DNA of 9,654 bases from Candidatus Limivicinus faecipullorum (GTDB taxonomy: Bacteria; Bacillota; Clostridia; Oscillospirales; Oscillospiraceae), in the NCBI GenBank assembly GCA_018711755.1, contig DVHY01000146.1, forward strand, positions 1 through 9,654, in the 5' to 3' direction. This document shows positions 1-6,580 of the stretch, piece by piece. The position numbers and the translations under genes are program-made. Position 1 is the first letter of the stretch; each line of letters begins with the position of its first letter. Under the pieces are notes generated by a model, which saw only the letters and a program-made list of their open reading frames with translations, had not been told where the DNA came from and did no database searches.

Positions 1-7
1 TGTCGAT

Positions 8-36
8 ATTATATAATATTTTTTCATTGACGTCAA
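8..36 (-). promoter_or_regulatory. Leftward sigma-70-type promoter for a gene beyond the left edge
   Basis: Read on the minus strand, a -35 box TTGACG (31-36) is followed by exactly 17 bp and a perfect -10 box TATAAT (8-13). Transcription would start at or just outside position 1 and run away from the window, so the next gene on the left is probably expressed separately from the ribokinase, whose stop lies 43 bp upstream of the -35 box. Two perfect palindromes overlap the promoter: the 10-bp TTGACGTCAA (27-36) covers the -35 box and the 14-bp ATATTATATAATAT (6-19) covers the -10 box. The first could be a repressor site; that is inference. Confidence 0.7.
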
Positions 37-79
37 CAAATCCTAAGTATTATTAACGAATAATTTCTTTATGCGATAT

Positions 80-961
80 CTACCAGTTCTCAACTTCCTT
101 TGCCAGTGGAATGGACCCTGCCGCCCCCGGTCTGGACACGGTAATGGCCGCCGCCCGGGTAGCAAGCACCATGGCCTCCTTCACGTTTTTGCCTTGTAAA
201 AGGCCCGCCAGGAAATAGCCGGTATATGTATCTCCTGCAGCAGTGGTATCCACCGCCTCTACTTTCAGAGCCGCCGCCCTGTGCTCTTCCTCTCCCCGGC
301 GGTATATGGAGCCCTGTGCTCCCAGGGTCAGTACTATGCCCGCCGCCGGGAATTTGGCTGCCAGCGCACCCAGCATCTCCTCCACTTGAGCGCTGCCGCT
401 GATATACTCCCCTTCCGTCTCATTGAGGATGAAGATATCCACCAGCTCCAGGGGCCAATCCAGCATCTCCGAAGTATAAGGCGAGGGGTTCAGGGCCACG
501 GTCATTCCCTGCTCCTTGCCCCGGCGGATTATCTCCGGCATGCGGTCCACCTCGTTTTGCAGCAGCAGAATATCCCCCGGGCCGTAGTCATCTACGGCGG
601 AGATTGTCTCATCCTCCATCCTTCCGTTGGCTCCGGCGGCAATAATGATGCTGTTTTGCCCGGAGCTCTCCACCTGTATTATGGCATGGCCCGATGGGCA
701 ATCCAGCCCCCTGACCTTGGACAGGTCCAGGCCGAAGGGAGCGCAGAATTTTTCCAACCCCGGCCTGTCCCCTGCGGACAGCTGCGCCGCCAGGGCAGTC
801 TCCGCCCCGGCCTTGGCCAGGGCTATGGCCTGGTTCAGGCCCTTGCCGCCCCAGGCCGTGCGGTAAGCCCGGCTGGCCACAGTTTCCCCGGGCCTTACTA
901 TCCTCTCCAGCTCATAGCTGTGGTCAATATTTATAGACCCCAGCACCAGTATTCTTTTCAT
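80..961 (-). CDS. rbsK: Ribokinase (PfkB-family carbohydrate kinase)
   Basis: This cytoplasmic enzyme phosphorylates D-ribose with ATP to ribose 5-phosphate, feeding the pentose phosphate and nucleotide pathways. The 293-residue length is normal for the family. Visible motifs in order are GSINIDH (8-14), the sugar-binding segment GGKGLNQA (38-45), GAN (110-112), NPSP (158-161), NETE (180-183) and the ATP/anion-hole signature DTTAAGDT (238-245), whose D244 is the expected catalytic base. The match to E. coli RbsK as I recall it is close throughout, so ribokinase is favoured over fructokinase or nucleoside kinase relatives. The start is supported by AAGGAG at 970-975, 8 bases upstream. The gene diverges from the phosphorylase unit. 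No ribose transporter is visible nearby, so its substrate is plausibly the ribose released by the two nucleoside hydrolases encoded further right. I see no convincing promoter for it in 962-1095. Confidence 0.93.
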   Translation of the reverse strand: MKRILVLGSINIDHSYELERIVRPGETVASRAYRTAWGGKGLNQAIALAKAGAETALAAQLSAGDRPGLEKFCAPFGLDLSKVRGLDCPSGHAIIQVESSGQNSIIIAAGANGRMEDETISAVDDYGPGDILLLQNEVDRMPEIIRRGKEQGMTVALNPSPYTSEMLDWPLELVDIFILNETEGEYISGSAQVEEMLGALAAKFPAAGIVLTLGAQGSIYRRGEEEHRAAALKVEAVDTTAAGDTYTGYFLAGLLQGKNVKEAMVLATRAAAITVSRPGAAGSIPLAKEVENW

Positions 962-986
962 CCTATCAGCTCCTTGTCAGTGATTC

Positions 987-1002
987 CCCGCCCCGGGGCG
1001 GG
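987..1002. repeat. 16-bp perfect GC palindrome in the divergent intergenic region
   Basis: CCCGCCCCGGGGCGGG is a perfect inverted repeat lying 11 bp upstream of the ribokinase Shine-Dalgarno and 32 bp upstream of the -35 box of the rightward phosphorylase promoter. In RNA it would form a six-pair stem with a CCGG loop in the ribokinase leader. No run of T follows on either strand, so it is not an intrinsic terminator. It may be a regulator-binding site shared by the two divergent genes or a leader hairpin; either role is inference. Confidence 0.5.
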
Positions 1003-1034
1003 CCGCCCTATCCCAAAGGATAAATAATTAAGTT

Positions 1035-1063
1035 TTGCCTTCTCTGCCGGTATATGGTAAAAT
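1035..1063 (+). promoter_or_regulatory. Promoter of the phosphorylase-flavoprotein unit
   Basis: A -35 box TTGCCT (1035-1040) is separated by exactly 17 bp from the -10 box TAAAAT (1058-1063). The -10 box is preceded by TGG, an extended -10 element. The start of transcription would fall near 1070, giving a leader of about 25 bases that contains the Shine-Dalgarno sequence GGAGGGG (1082-1088). The rest of the divergent region (962-1034) holds the ribokinase ribosome-binding site and the GC palindrome. Confidence 0.65.
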
Positions 1064-1095
1064 TGATTTGATATAAAGAACGGAGGGGAACGGAA

Positions 1096-1842
1096 ATGAA
1101 ACAGGCCCACATTATGCTGGAGGAAAATCTGGGTGTCAAATACGCCCTTATGCCCGGGGACCCGGGCCGCATCCGCCGCATCGCGGAACATCTTTCCAAT
1201 GTACAGCAGCTGGAAAACAACCGGGAATTCCTCAGTATCCGGGGCAGCTACAAAGGCGTGGACATTCTGGCCATCTCCACGGGCATCGGCGGCTGCTCCG
1301 CCGGGATAGCCGTGGAGGAACTGAAAAACATCGGTGTAAAAGCCATGATACGCATAGGCTCCTGCGGGGCCCTGCAGAAGGACATCGGCCTGGGTGAGCT
1401 GATATTTGCTTCCGCCGCCGTGCGGGATGACGGGGCCTCCAAGGCCTACGTGCCGGACATCTTCCCCGCCTGCGCCGACAGGGAGCTTTTGAACTGCTGC
1501 GCTGAGGCCGCCGCCGCTGTGGGTGCAGTCTGGCATGAGGGCATAGTCCACAGCCATGAGAGCTTCTACCACGAGGAAAACGAGGCCCAGAGTGCTTACT
1601 GGTCCTCCAAGGGCGTGCTGGGGGCGGATATGGAGACCGCCGCCATCTACACCATCGGCAGGCTCAGGGGGCTGAAAGCCGCTTCGATACTCAACAATGT
1701 GGTCCTCTACGGCCAGGACACCGCCGACTCCATAGGCGACTATGCCCAGGGAGCCCAGCTGGCCCAGCGGGGCGAGACTCTGGAGATACTCACCGCCCTG
1801 GAAGCCTTTGCGCTATTTGACAGAAAGGAAAATTCAAAATGA
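1096..1842 (+). CDS. Nucleoside phosphorylase, uridine/purine phosphorylase family (PNP_UDP_1)
   Basis: The family splits nucleosides with phosphate into a free base and (deoxy)ribose 1-phosphate in the cytoplasm. The 248-residue length is typical of the hexameric nucleoside phosphorylase-I group. Motifs seen: H5, the likely partner-subunit histidine; phosphate-binding GDPGR (21-25), R43 in NREF and R86 in RIGSCG; STGIGG (61-66); and the ribose-binding ADME (177-180) with M179 and E180. Overall it looks nearer to uridine phosphorylase, for example VRDDGAS (109-115). However, by my from-memory alignment the uracil-contacting Gln and Arg of E. coli Udp are E161 and E163, and the loop after them is shorter. 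The purine-specific Asp204 of DeoD is replaced by V203. The substrate is therefore open, and no symbol is given. The ATG has GGAGGGG 7 bases upstream, and its stop overlaps the next start as ATGA. Confidence 0.88.
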   Translation: MKQAHIMLEENLGVKYALMPGDPGRIRRIAEHLSNVQQLENNREFLSIRGSYKGVDILAISTGIGGCSAGIAVEELKNIGVKAMIRIGSCGALQKDIGLGELIFASAAVRDDGASKAYVPDIFPACADRELLNCCAEAAAAVGAVWHEGIVHSHESFYHEENEAQSAYWSSKGVLGADMETAAIYTIGRLRGLKAASILNNVVLYGQDTADSIGDYAQGAQLAQRGETLEILTALEAFALFDRKENSK

Positions 1843-2420
1843 AAAATGTACTTGTAGTAGACTGCTGCATACGCCGCCAGGGCAGGACCCGGGAGCTGAT
1901 GGAATCTTTCATAGCCGCGTTGCCGGAACATTGCCGGGTCACTCGGCTGAGGCTGGAAGAGGAGAATCTCTCCTGTCTGACCGGGGCCTTCTTTGAGGCA
2001 CGGGAGGCCCTGCTGGCCCAGGGCAGGCTGGACCATCCCCGCTTCCGCTATGCCCACCAGTTCGCCCAGGCGGATGAGATAGTTGTGGCCGCCCCCTTCT
2101 GGGACCTGAGCTTCCCCGCCCTGCTGAAGGTATATATCGAGCAGGTCTCCGTGGACGGCATCACCTTCCGCAGCGCCCACGGCGGGCTCCAGGGCCTGTG
2201 CAAAGCGCAGCATCTGGTATACCTCACCACCCGGGGCGGCGTATACACCGGCGACCCCATGGAGATGGGCAGCCGCTACATGGACGCCATGCACAGCTTT
2301 TTCGGAATAAAGGACTATATCTGCATCGCCGCCGACGCCATGGACACCAGCAGCTATGACGGCAAAGCCCTTCTCCGGCAGGCCAAGGAAGAGGCCGCCG
2401 CCCTGGCAGGGACTTTTTAA
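1839..2420 (+). CDS. Flavodoxin-fold NAD(P)H-dependent oxidoreductase (azoreductase/NQO-like)
   Basis: This is a probable FMN-binding NAD(P)H oxidoreductase of the Flavodoxin_2 family, which includes AzoR-type azoreductases and quinone reductases. The 193 residues fit that family. The N-terminal beta strand KNVLVVDCCIRRQGRTREL (2-20) sits where FMN phosphate is bound. The segment PFWDLSFPALLKVYIEQV (86-103) matches the AzoR block that starts P-M-Y and leads into an LK-Y helix, and TTRGG (130-134) matches the AzoR TSRGG flavin loop. The ATG overlaps the phosphorylase stop by 4 bases, with AAAGGA at 1824-1829, so the two proteins are probably made by coupled translation. Why a reductase accompanies nucleoside salvage is not evident: it could act on a modified base or be a general stress enzyme. 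The physiological substrate cannot be read from the sequence. The gene ends just before a shared terminator. Confidence 0.8.
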   Translation: MKNVLVVDCCIRRQGRTRELMESFIAALPEHCRVTRLRLEEENLSCLTGAFFEAREALLAQGRLDHPRFRYAHQFAQADEIVVAAPFWDLSFPALLKVYIEQVSVDGITFRSAHGGLQGLCKAQHLVYLTTRGGVYTGDPMEMGSRYMDAMHSFFGIKDYICIAADAMDTSSYDGKALLRQAKEEAAALAGTF

Positions 2421-2434
2421 GGGCAGTTTCCCTA

Positions 2435-2482
2435 CGGTAAAAATAAAGCTCTCATAGATGAGAGCTTTATTTTTTATTACCG
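2435..2482. terminator. Bidirectional intrinsic terminator between converging operons
   Basis: A 17-bp perfect inverted repeat (2439-2455 and 2458-2474) has the GC core AGCTCTCAT/ATGAGAGCT and A/T-rich outer arms, with an effective loop of 4 bases. Flanking CGGTAA (2435-2440) and TTACCG (2477-2482) extend the symmetry across a small bulge. On the plus strand the stem runs into TTTATTTTTTATT, and on the minus strand into TTTATTTTTACC, so it can end transcription of both the phosphorylase unit and the transporter-hydrolase operon. It starts 14 bases after one stop codon and ends 2 bases before the other. Confidence 0.93.
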
Positions 2483-2484
2483 GG

Positions 2485-3423
2485 TCACTTGATCTTGCTC
2501 ACCGATTTTTTCAGCAGGCCGATGAACTTGTCCCTGTCCAGCTTCAGCACCACGGTGGCGTTCTTTTTGTCAAACTGCTTGTCGCTGTAGAGGTCGGTAA
2601 CGGTTTTGCCGTTGGTAATGCTGCCTCTGGTCTCCACGTAAACGCCCGCCTCTTCCGCCTCGAAGTATTCCGGATGCACCAGGTACACCACCGGGCAGGA
2701 GTCGTGCATGGCCACCCCCGGCAATCCGAACTGGGTCAGGGCTTTCATGGCCTTGCTCAGGCAGGCCTTGGTGAAGCGGCCTCCCGCCGTGCCTCCCGCC
2801 TCCAGCTCGTCCAGGTCCTCCGGGGTAAAATATCCCTGCATGGTCACATCCAGGCCGCACATCACCACGTGCATCCCGGATTTGAAGACGGCGGCCGCCG
2901 CCTCCGGGTCCGCATAGATATTGAATTCCGCCGCCGGGGTGACGTTTCCCCCGAAGGCTGCGGAACCGCCCATGATGAGTATCTCCGGTAGATACTCCGG
3001 CAGGTCCGGGTACTTGCCCAGGGCAATGGCTATATTGGTGAGAGGGCCGGTAGCTATCAGCTTCAGCTCTCCCTTATAGGCCTTTGCCGTCTCATACAGG
3101 GCGTCCCAGGCCCGTTCCTCCCTGTACACAGGGTTTTCCGGCAGGGGCAGCTCCACGTCCCCCAGGCCGTTTTTTCCGTGGAAGGTCTCGGCAGTCTCCA
3201 GCTTTTTCAGCAGCGGAGCCTCCGCCCCCCGGTAGACCGGGTAGTCGGTGCCCATGAGCCGGTTGAGACGCAGGGTGTTTGGATAGGTCAGCGCCTGGGG
3301 TGCGTTGCCGCAGACGCTGGAGAGGCCGATTATCTCCAGCTCCTCCAGGGCGTGGGCGGTCATTATGGCCACGGCGTCGTCGGTGCCGGTGTCACAGTCC
3401 ATCCAGATGGGAATTTTCTTCAT
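2485..3423 (-). CDS. Inosine/uridine-preferring nucleoside hydrolase family protein (distal copy)
   Basis: The family hydrolyses the N-glycosidic bond of ribonucleosides to free base and ribose in the cytoplasm, using a calcium-bound aspartate cluster. The 312-residue length is normal. The N-terminal DCDTGTDDA (9-17) carries the calcium ligands, with D11 and D16 at the positions of D10 and D15 of the Crithidia enzyme. FHG (81-83), TGPLTN (125-130), LMGGSAAFGGN-type loop MGGSAAFGGN (151-160), EFN (166-168) and the C-terminal HDSCP (240-244) with H240 and D241 complete the site. The usual HGESG is HGKNG here, a possible specificity change. The start overlaps the upstream hydrolase stop by 4 bases, and GGGGAGG (3431-3437) lies 7 bases upstream. 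It is the last gene of the operon. The exact nucleoside preference, whether purine, pyrimidine or modified, cannot be told. Confidence 0.92.
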   Translation of the reverse strand: MKKIPIWMDCDTGTDDAVAIMTAHALEELEIIGLSSVCGNAPQALTYPNTLRLNRLMGTDYPVYRGAEAPLLKKLETAETFHGKNGLGDVELPLPENPVYREERAWDALYETAKAYKGELKLIATGPLTNIAIALGKYPDLPEYLPEILIMGGSAAFGGNVTPAAEFNIYADPEAAAAVFKSGMHVVMCGLDVTMQGYFTPEDLDELEAGGTAGGRFTKACLSKAMKALTQFGLPGVAMHDSCPVVYLVHPEYFEAEEAGVYVETRGSITNGKTVTDLYSDKQFDKKNATVVLKLDRDKFIGLLKKSVSKIK

Positions 3424-4370
3424 CTGTCCGCCTCCCCATAGAATTTGATGCTCTCCACCAAGTAGTCGGCAAAGGCCTCCCTGTCCACATCCATGACGCA
3501 GGACACGTTGGGCTTCTTCCCGGACAGGCCGAGAGTGTCCGCTACGGTGGCTCCCTTGCAGTATTCGCCGCAGGTCTCTATCTCCACATGCATGTCTTTT
3601 ATGGTAAAGAGTTCCGGGTGCAGCAGCACCGCCACTGCGCAGGGGTCGTGCATAGGCGCCCCCTCATAGCCGATGCTCCTGTGGAAGGTGTAGAAGAACT
3701 CCAGCCACTGGGCCACTATGGAGCTCACGGGGTTGCCCAGAGCCTGGATACGCTGGAAGTCCTGAGGCAAGACCAGGGCCTTTTCCGTCACGTCCAGCCC
3801 GGACATTATCAGGGGAATGCCGGAAGTGAACACGCATTTGGCCGCCTCCGGGTCCACAAGGATGTTGAACTCCGCCGCCGGCGTCCAGTTGCCGTAGGCT
3901 ATGCCGCCTCCCATCAGGCTTATCCGTTCTATCTTCCCTTTCAGCTCCGGGTGGGCCAGCAGCAGTGCGGCGGTGTTGCTCAGAGGGCCTGTGGAAACTA
4001 TGGTCACCGGCTCGCTGCTCTCCTGCAAGACCTTGGCCATCAGCTCAACCGCGCCGAGACTGCTCAGCTCCATTGCAGGCTCCGGCAGCGCCGGGCCGTC
4101 CAGACCCGACTCCCCGTGGATATTCGGAGCTATCTCCAAATCGGTGACCAGCGGGCAGGGTCTGCCTGCCGCCACAGGGGCGTCCAGCCCAATAAGGGTG
4201 CAGACCCGCCTTGCGTTGTAGCTGGTCTTCTCCAAGGTGGAGTTGCCTCCCACCGTGGTCACCGCCAGTATATCGAAAGCTCCGCTGGCCTGGGCCAGCA
4301 CCCAGGCTATGGCGTCGTCATGGCCCGGGTCGCCGTCCAGAATAAGGGGTATCCTTTTATTTGAAGACAT
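3420..4370 (-). CDS. Inosine/uridine-preferring nucleoside hydrolase (proximal copy)
   Basis: It is predicted to cleave ribonucleosides to base plus ribose. All hallmarks are present in the 316-residue form: LDGDPGHDDA (11-20), with D14 as the likely base that activates water; HGESG (85-89); STGPLSN (126-132); MGGG (153-156); TPAAEFN (163-169); and HDPCAV (241-246). This is closer to the canonical RihA/RihB/CU-NH pattern than its downstream neighbour. An upstream in-frame ATG at 4412 would add 14 residues, but AAGGGAG (4378-4384) sits 7 bases before the ATG at 4370 and would itself be translated in the longer form, so 4370 is chosen. It follows the second permease by 64 bp and overlaps the distal hydrolase by ATGA. 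The two hydrolases share a well-conserved core but differ widely elsewhere, so they are old paralogues and probably divide substrates between them. Confidence 0.95.
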   Translation of the reverse strand: MSSNKRIPLILDGDPGHDDAIAWVLAQASGAFDILAVTTVGGNSTLEKTSYNARRVCTLIGLDAPVAAGRPCPLVTDLEIAPNIHGESGLDGPALPEPAMELSSLGAVELMAKVLQESSEPVTIVSTGPLSNTAALLLAHPELKGKIERISLMGGGIAYGNWTPAAEFNILVDPEAAKCVFTSGIPLIMSGLDVTEKALVLPQDFQRIQALGNPVSSIVAQWLEFFYTFHRSIGYEGAPMHDPCAVAVLLHPELFTIKDMHVEIETCGEYCKGATVADTLGLSGKKPNVSCVMDVDREAFADYLVESIKFYGEADR

Positions 4371-4401
4371 TTCATTTCTCCCTTCCCTTCGTATTGGGCT
4401 G

Positions 4402-4423
4402 CGCCGCCGCATGCAACGGCGCG
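4402..4423 (-). other. GC-rich hairpin between permease and hydrolase genes
   Basis: CGCCGCCG (4402-4409) and CGGCGCG (4417-4423) can pair as seven GC pairs with one bulged base around a 7-base loop, within the 64-bp spacer that follows the second permease. No T run follows, so termination is unlikely. It may set RNA processing or partial readthrough between the transport and enzyme parts of the operon. In a GC-rich genome such a stem may also arise by chance. Confidence 0.3.
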
Positions 4424-4434
4424 GCTTTGCTTCC

Positions 4435-5415
4435 TCACGCCTGGGAGGAGGCCTTTTTCTCCAGAGCGGCGGAGCTGCGCTTTTTCAGCTCCTTCCGGTT
4501 CCTGGACACCGCAAAGATGACAAGGCCGATTATAGTCACCGCATAAGGTATGGGAGAAGCCAGGTTGGAATCCAGGCCTATAGCGGAGAACTTGATGCCC
4601 AGGGCCTGAGCGAAGCCGAACACCAGGGAGGAGAGCATGCCGCCCAGACATTCCCCGTTGCCCATGGCCTGAGCCGCCAGAGCGATAAAGCCGCGGCCGG
4701 CCACCATATCCAGGGACCAGCCCTGGGCGTAGGCCATGGACATGAAGGCCCCGCCGAAGCCGCTCATCAGCCCTGAAAAGCCGATGGCTATGTACTTGAT
4801 CTTCAGCACCGAGACGCCCACCGAGGAGGCCGCATTGGGATTTTCACCCACGGCCCGGATGTTCAGGCCCAGGCTGGTCTTGTACAGCATTATGGAAGTG
4901 AGCAGGCACAGCAGGAAGGCCAGATATGTCAGCAGATTATGGCCCGACAGCACCTGCCCGATAAAGGGGATCTTGTTGATAAGGGGTATATTGATGTCCG
5001 GTATGCACAGGCTCTTGGTGATAAGGCCCGTAGTGGAGGCCATGGCCCTGCCCTCGGTGATATTGGTGATGACCTTACAGAGAAACAGCGTTCCGCCGGA
5101 GCCCATCATGTTTATGGCTATGCCCACCAGGACGATGTCCGTCTTCATCTGGAAGGCGAAGAAGCCCATTATCAGGCTCATCAGCACTCCCACCACCAGA
5201 GCCGCCAGCAGACCCCAGAACCAACTGCCGGCATAATAGCTCACCAGGGAACCGCTGAGGGCGGAGAACATCATCAGTCCCTCGATGCCTATGTTGCAGA
5301 ACCCCGCCTTTTCCACCACTATGGCCGCCAGGGTGGCGAAGATGATGGGAGCGGAGATACGCAGGATGGAAAAGAAGAACTCCGGAGTCAGCAGCATGCT
5401 CATGAAGTTAGACAT
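4435..5415 (-). CDS. nupQ: Nucleoside ABC transporter permease, NupQ-like
   Basis: This is one of the two membrane subunits of a BMP-type nucleoside importer (BPD_transp_2 family) in the cytoplasmic membrane. The 326 residues are mostly hydrophobic helices. Family landmarks are EKAGFCNIGIEGLMM (35-49) after the first helices, the cytoplasmic coupling segment LNIRAVGENPNAASSVG (184-200), and GRGFIALAA (240-248). A basic tail (305-322, RNRKELKKR and following) lies on the cytoplasmic side. The start overlaps the NupP-like stop by 8 bases (ATGTCTAA), and AAGGGGG (5424-5430) lies 8 bases upstream of the first ATG, which is preferred to the internal ATG at residue 5. The symbol follows the gene order and family of B. 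subtilis nupNOPQ; the solute is inferred from the hydrolases next door. Confidence 0.92.
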   Translation of the reverse strand: MSNFMSMLLTPEFFFSILRISAPIIFATLAAIVVEKAGFCNIGIEGLMMFSALSGSLVSYYAGSWFWGLLAALVVGVLMSLIMGFFAFQMKTDIVLVGIAINMMGSGGTLFLCKVITNITEGRAMASTTGLITKSLCIPDINIPLINKIPFIGQVLSGHNLLTYLAFLLCLLTSIMLYKTSLGLNIRAVGENPNAASSVGVSVLKIKYIAIGFSGLMSGFGGAFMSMAYAQGWSLDMVAGRGFIALAAQAMGNGECLGGMLSSLVFGFAQALGIKFSAIGLDSNLASPIPYAVTIIGLVIFAVSRNRKELKKRSSAALEKKASSQA

Positions 5416-6580
5416 TCACGGCACCCCCTTCCTCAAGGCTCTGGGCGTTTTTCCTCTGCAGCTCCTCCTGAGCAGTCTTGACCACCAGTTTCTGGCGGTA
5501 TCTGGCCATGAACTGCTCGGCGGCGAAGAACAGGAATATGACGCCCTGGATGATATCTATGAGCTGGGCGGGCACGCCGGCATAGGTGGCCATCAAGTCA
5601 CAGCCCTTGGACAGGTAGGCCATGAAGAAGGCCGCCAGGGGCACATACAGGGGATTGTTCCCCGCCAAAATGGCGATGGTTATGCCCGTCCATCCGTAGC
5701 CCGGCAGGGCACTCCAGGAGAAGGTGGGATAGCGGCCCAGCATCTCAATGCCGCCGCCCACGCCAGCCAGGAATCCGCCCAGCACCTGGGAGAGGACCAC
5801 CACGGCCCCCACCTTCATGCCGGAGTACATGGAGAAGGACTGGTTGATGCCTATCATCCTTATGGAATAGCCCCAGCGGGTGCGGTACATGAACACCGCC
5901 ACTATAACCACGGCGATGAGGGCTATCACAAAGCCCCAGGTGAGCTTGGCCCCGGTGAAAATACTGTTGTCCACAATGGGGCCGATCTTGGCCGTCTCCA
6001 TAAAGGGGAAGGACTGTATCTGGCCCTTGGACTTGTCCGCCAGGTGGGTGCTCATCAGATATTTGATTATATACATGATTATGTAGTTGAGCATCAGTGA
6101 GTTCACCATTTCGCTGACGCCCATTTTGGCTTTCAGCAGCGCAGGTATGAGCATGACGGCAGCCACGACTATACCGGCAATGAGTACCGCCACCGCCGCA
6201 TGCACGCCCGCCGCCATGGGCAGGTATACGGCTACCATGCCGGCGGCAAAGGCGCCCAGCATGCATCCGCCCTCGGAGCCCAGGTTGAACTGGTTTGCCG
6301 AGAACATCACGCACACGGAAAGCCCGGTGAATATTGTGGGTATCATGGAGGCAAAGACGTCGGCCAGGCGTTTTAGCTCAAAGCTGGTGCCGTTTTTGCC
6401 CATACGGAACAGCGGCCCGATAAGCAGCTGCTTGAGAGCTTCCCCGGCGGCCTCCAGCTTTTCCCCGATACCCTCGCCCTCGGCGCTGATGAATATGAGC
6501 AGCGTAGCCACCAGCAGGGCAATGAGTATGGCCAGGAAGCCCCGTATAAGGGTAAATCCTATTTCCCGTCTCTTAGTCAT
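5408..6580 (-). CDS. nupP: Nucleoside ABC transporter permease, NupP-like
   Basis: This is the first membrane subunit of the importer, presumably pairing with the NupQ-like protein. It has 390 residues, longer than its partner, as is usual for this subunit. An N-terminal helix (about 10-32) is followed by a polar segment of about 45 residues, probably outside the membrane (33-77). Then come FSANQFNLGSEGG (93-105), GVSEMVNSLMLNYI (154-167, the family's cytoplasmic motif), a long polar loop (178-212), MYRTRWGYSIRMIG (231-244) and GYGWTGITIAILAGNNP (294-310). The tail from about 361 is hydrophilic. The start overlaps the ATPase stop by 8 bases (ATGACTAA), with a strong site AGGGAGGG (6587-6594) 6 bases upstream. 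The symbol is by order and family resemblance to nupNOPQ. Confidence 0.92.
   Translation of the reverse strand: MTKRREIGFTLIRGFLAILIALLVATLLIFISAEGEGIGEKLEAAGEALKQLLIGPLFRMGKNGTSFELKRLADVFASMIPTIFTGLSVCVMFSANQFNLGSEGGCMLGAFAAGMVAVYLPMAAGVHAAVAVLIAGIVVAAVMLIPALLKAKMGVSEMVNSLMLNYIIMYIIKYLMSTHLADKSKGQIQSFPFMETAKIGPIVDNSIFTGAKLTWGFVIALIAVVIVAVFMYRTRWGYSIRMIGINQSFSMYSGMKVGAVVVLSQVLGGFLAGVGGGIEMLGRYPTFSWSALPGYGWTGITIAILAGNNPLYVPLAAFFMAYLSKGCDLMATYAGVPAQLIDIIQGVIFLFFAAEQFMARYRQKLVVKTAQEELQRKNAQSLEEGGAVNV

Noticed and set aside
49..64. ATTATT/AATAAT hairpin as a ribokinase terminator
   Set aside because: Only six A/T pairs with no GC core, and no T run follows, so it would not be stable enough to terminate.
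281..1027. 248-codon plus-strand frame over the ribokinase and the intergenic region
   Set aside because: Antisense to a well-conserved ribokinase and running through its ribosome site; no domain recognised.
3279..4364. 361-codon open frame on the plus strand opposite the nucleoside hydrolases
   Set aside because: The Arg/His/Gly-rich translation has no motif and no ribosome site, and it crosses two real overlapping genes with full catalytic motifs.
4371..4412. Longer start of the proximal nucleoside hydrolase adding 14 residues
   Set aside because: The extension is basic and would translate through the purine-rich ribosome site for 4370; the hydrolase fold normally begins only a few residues before the DxD motif.
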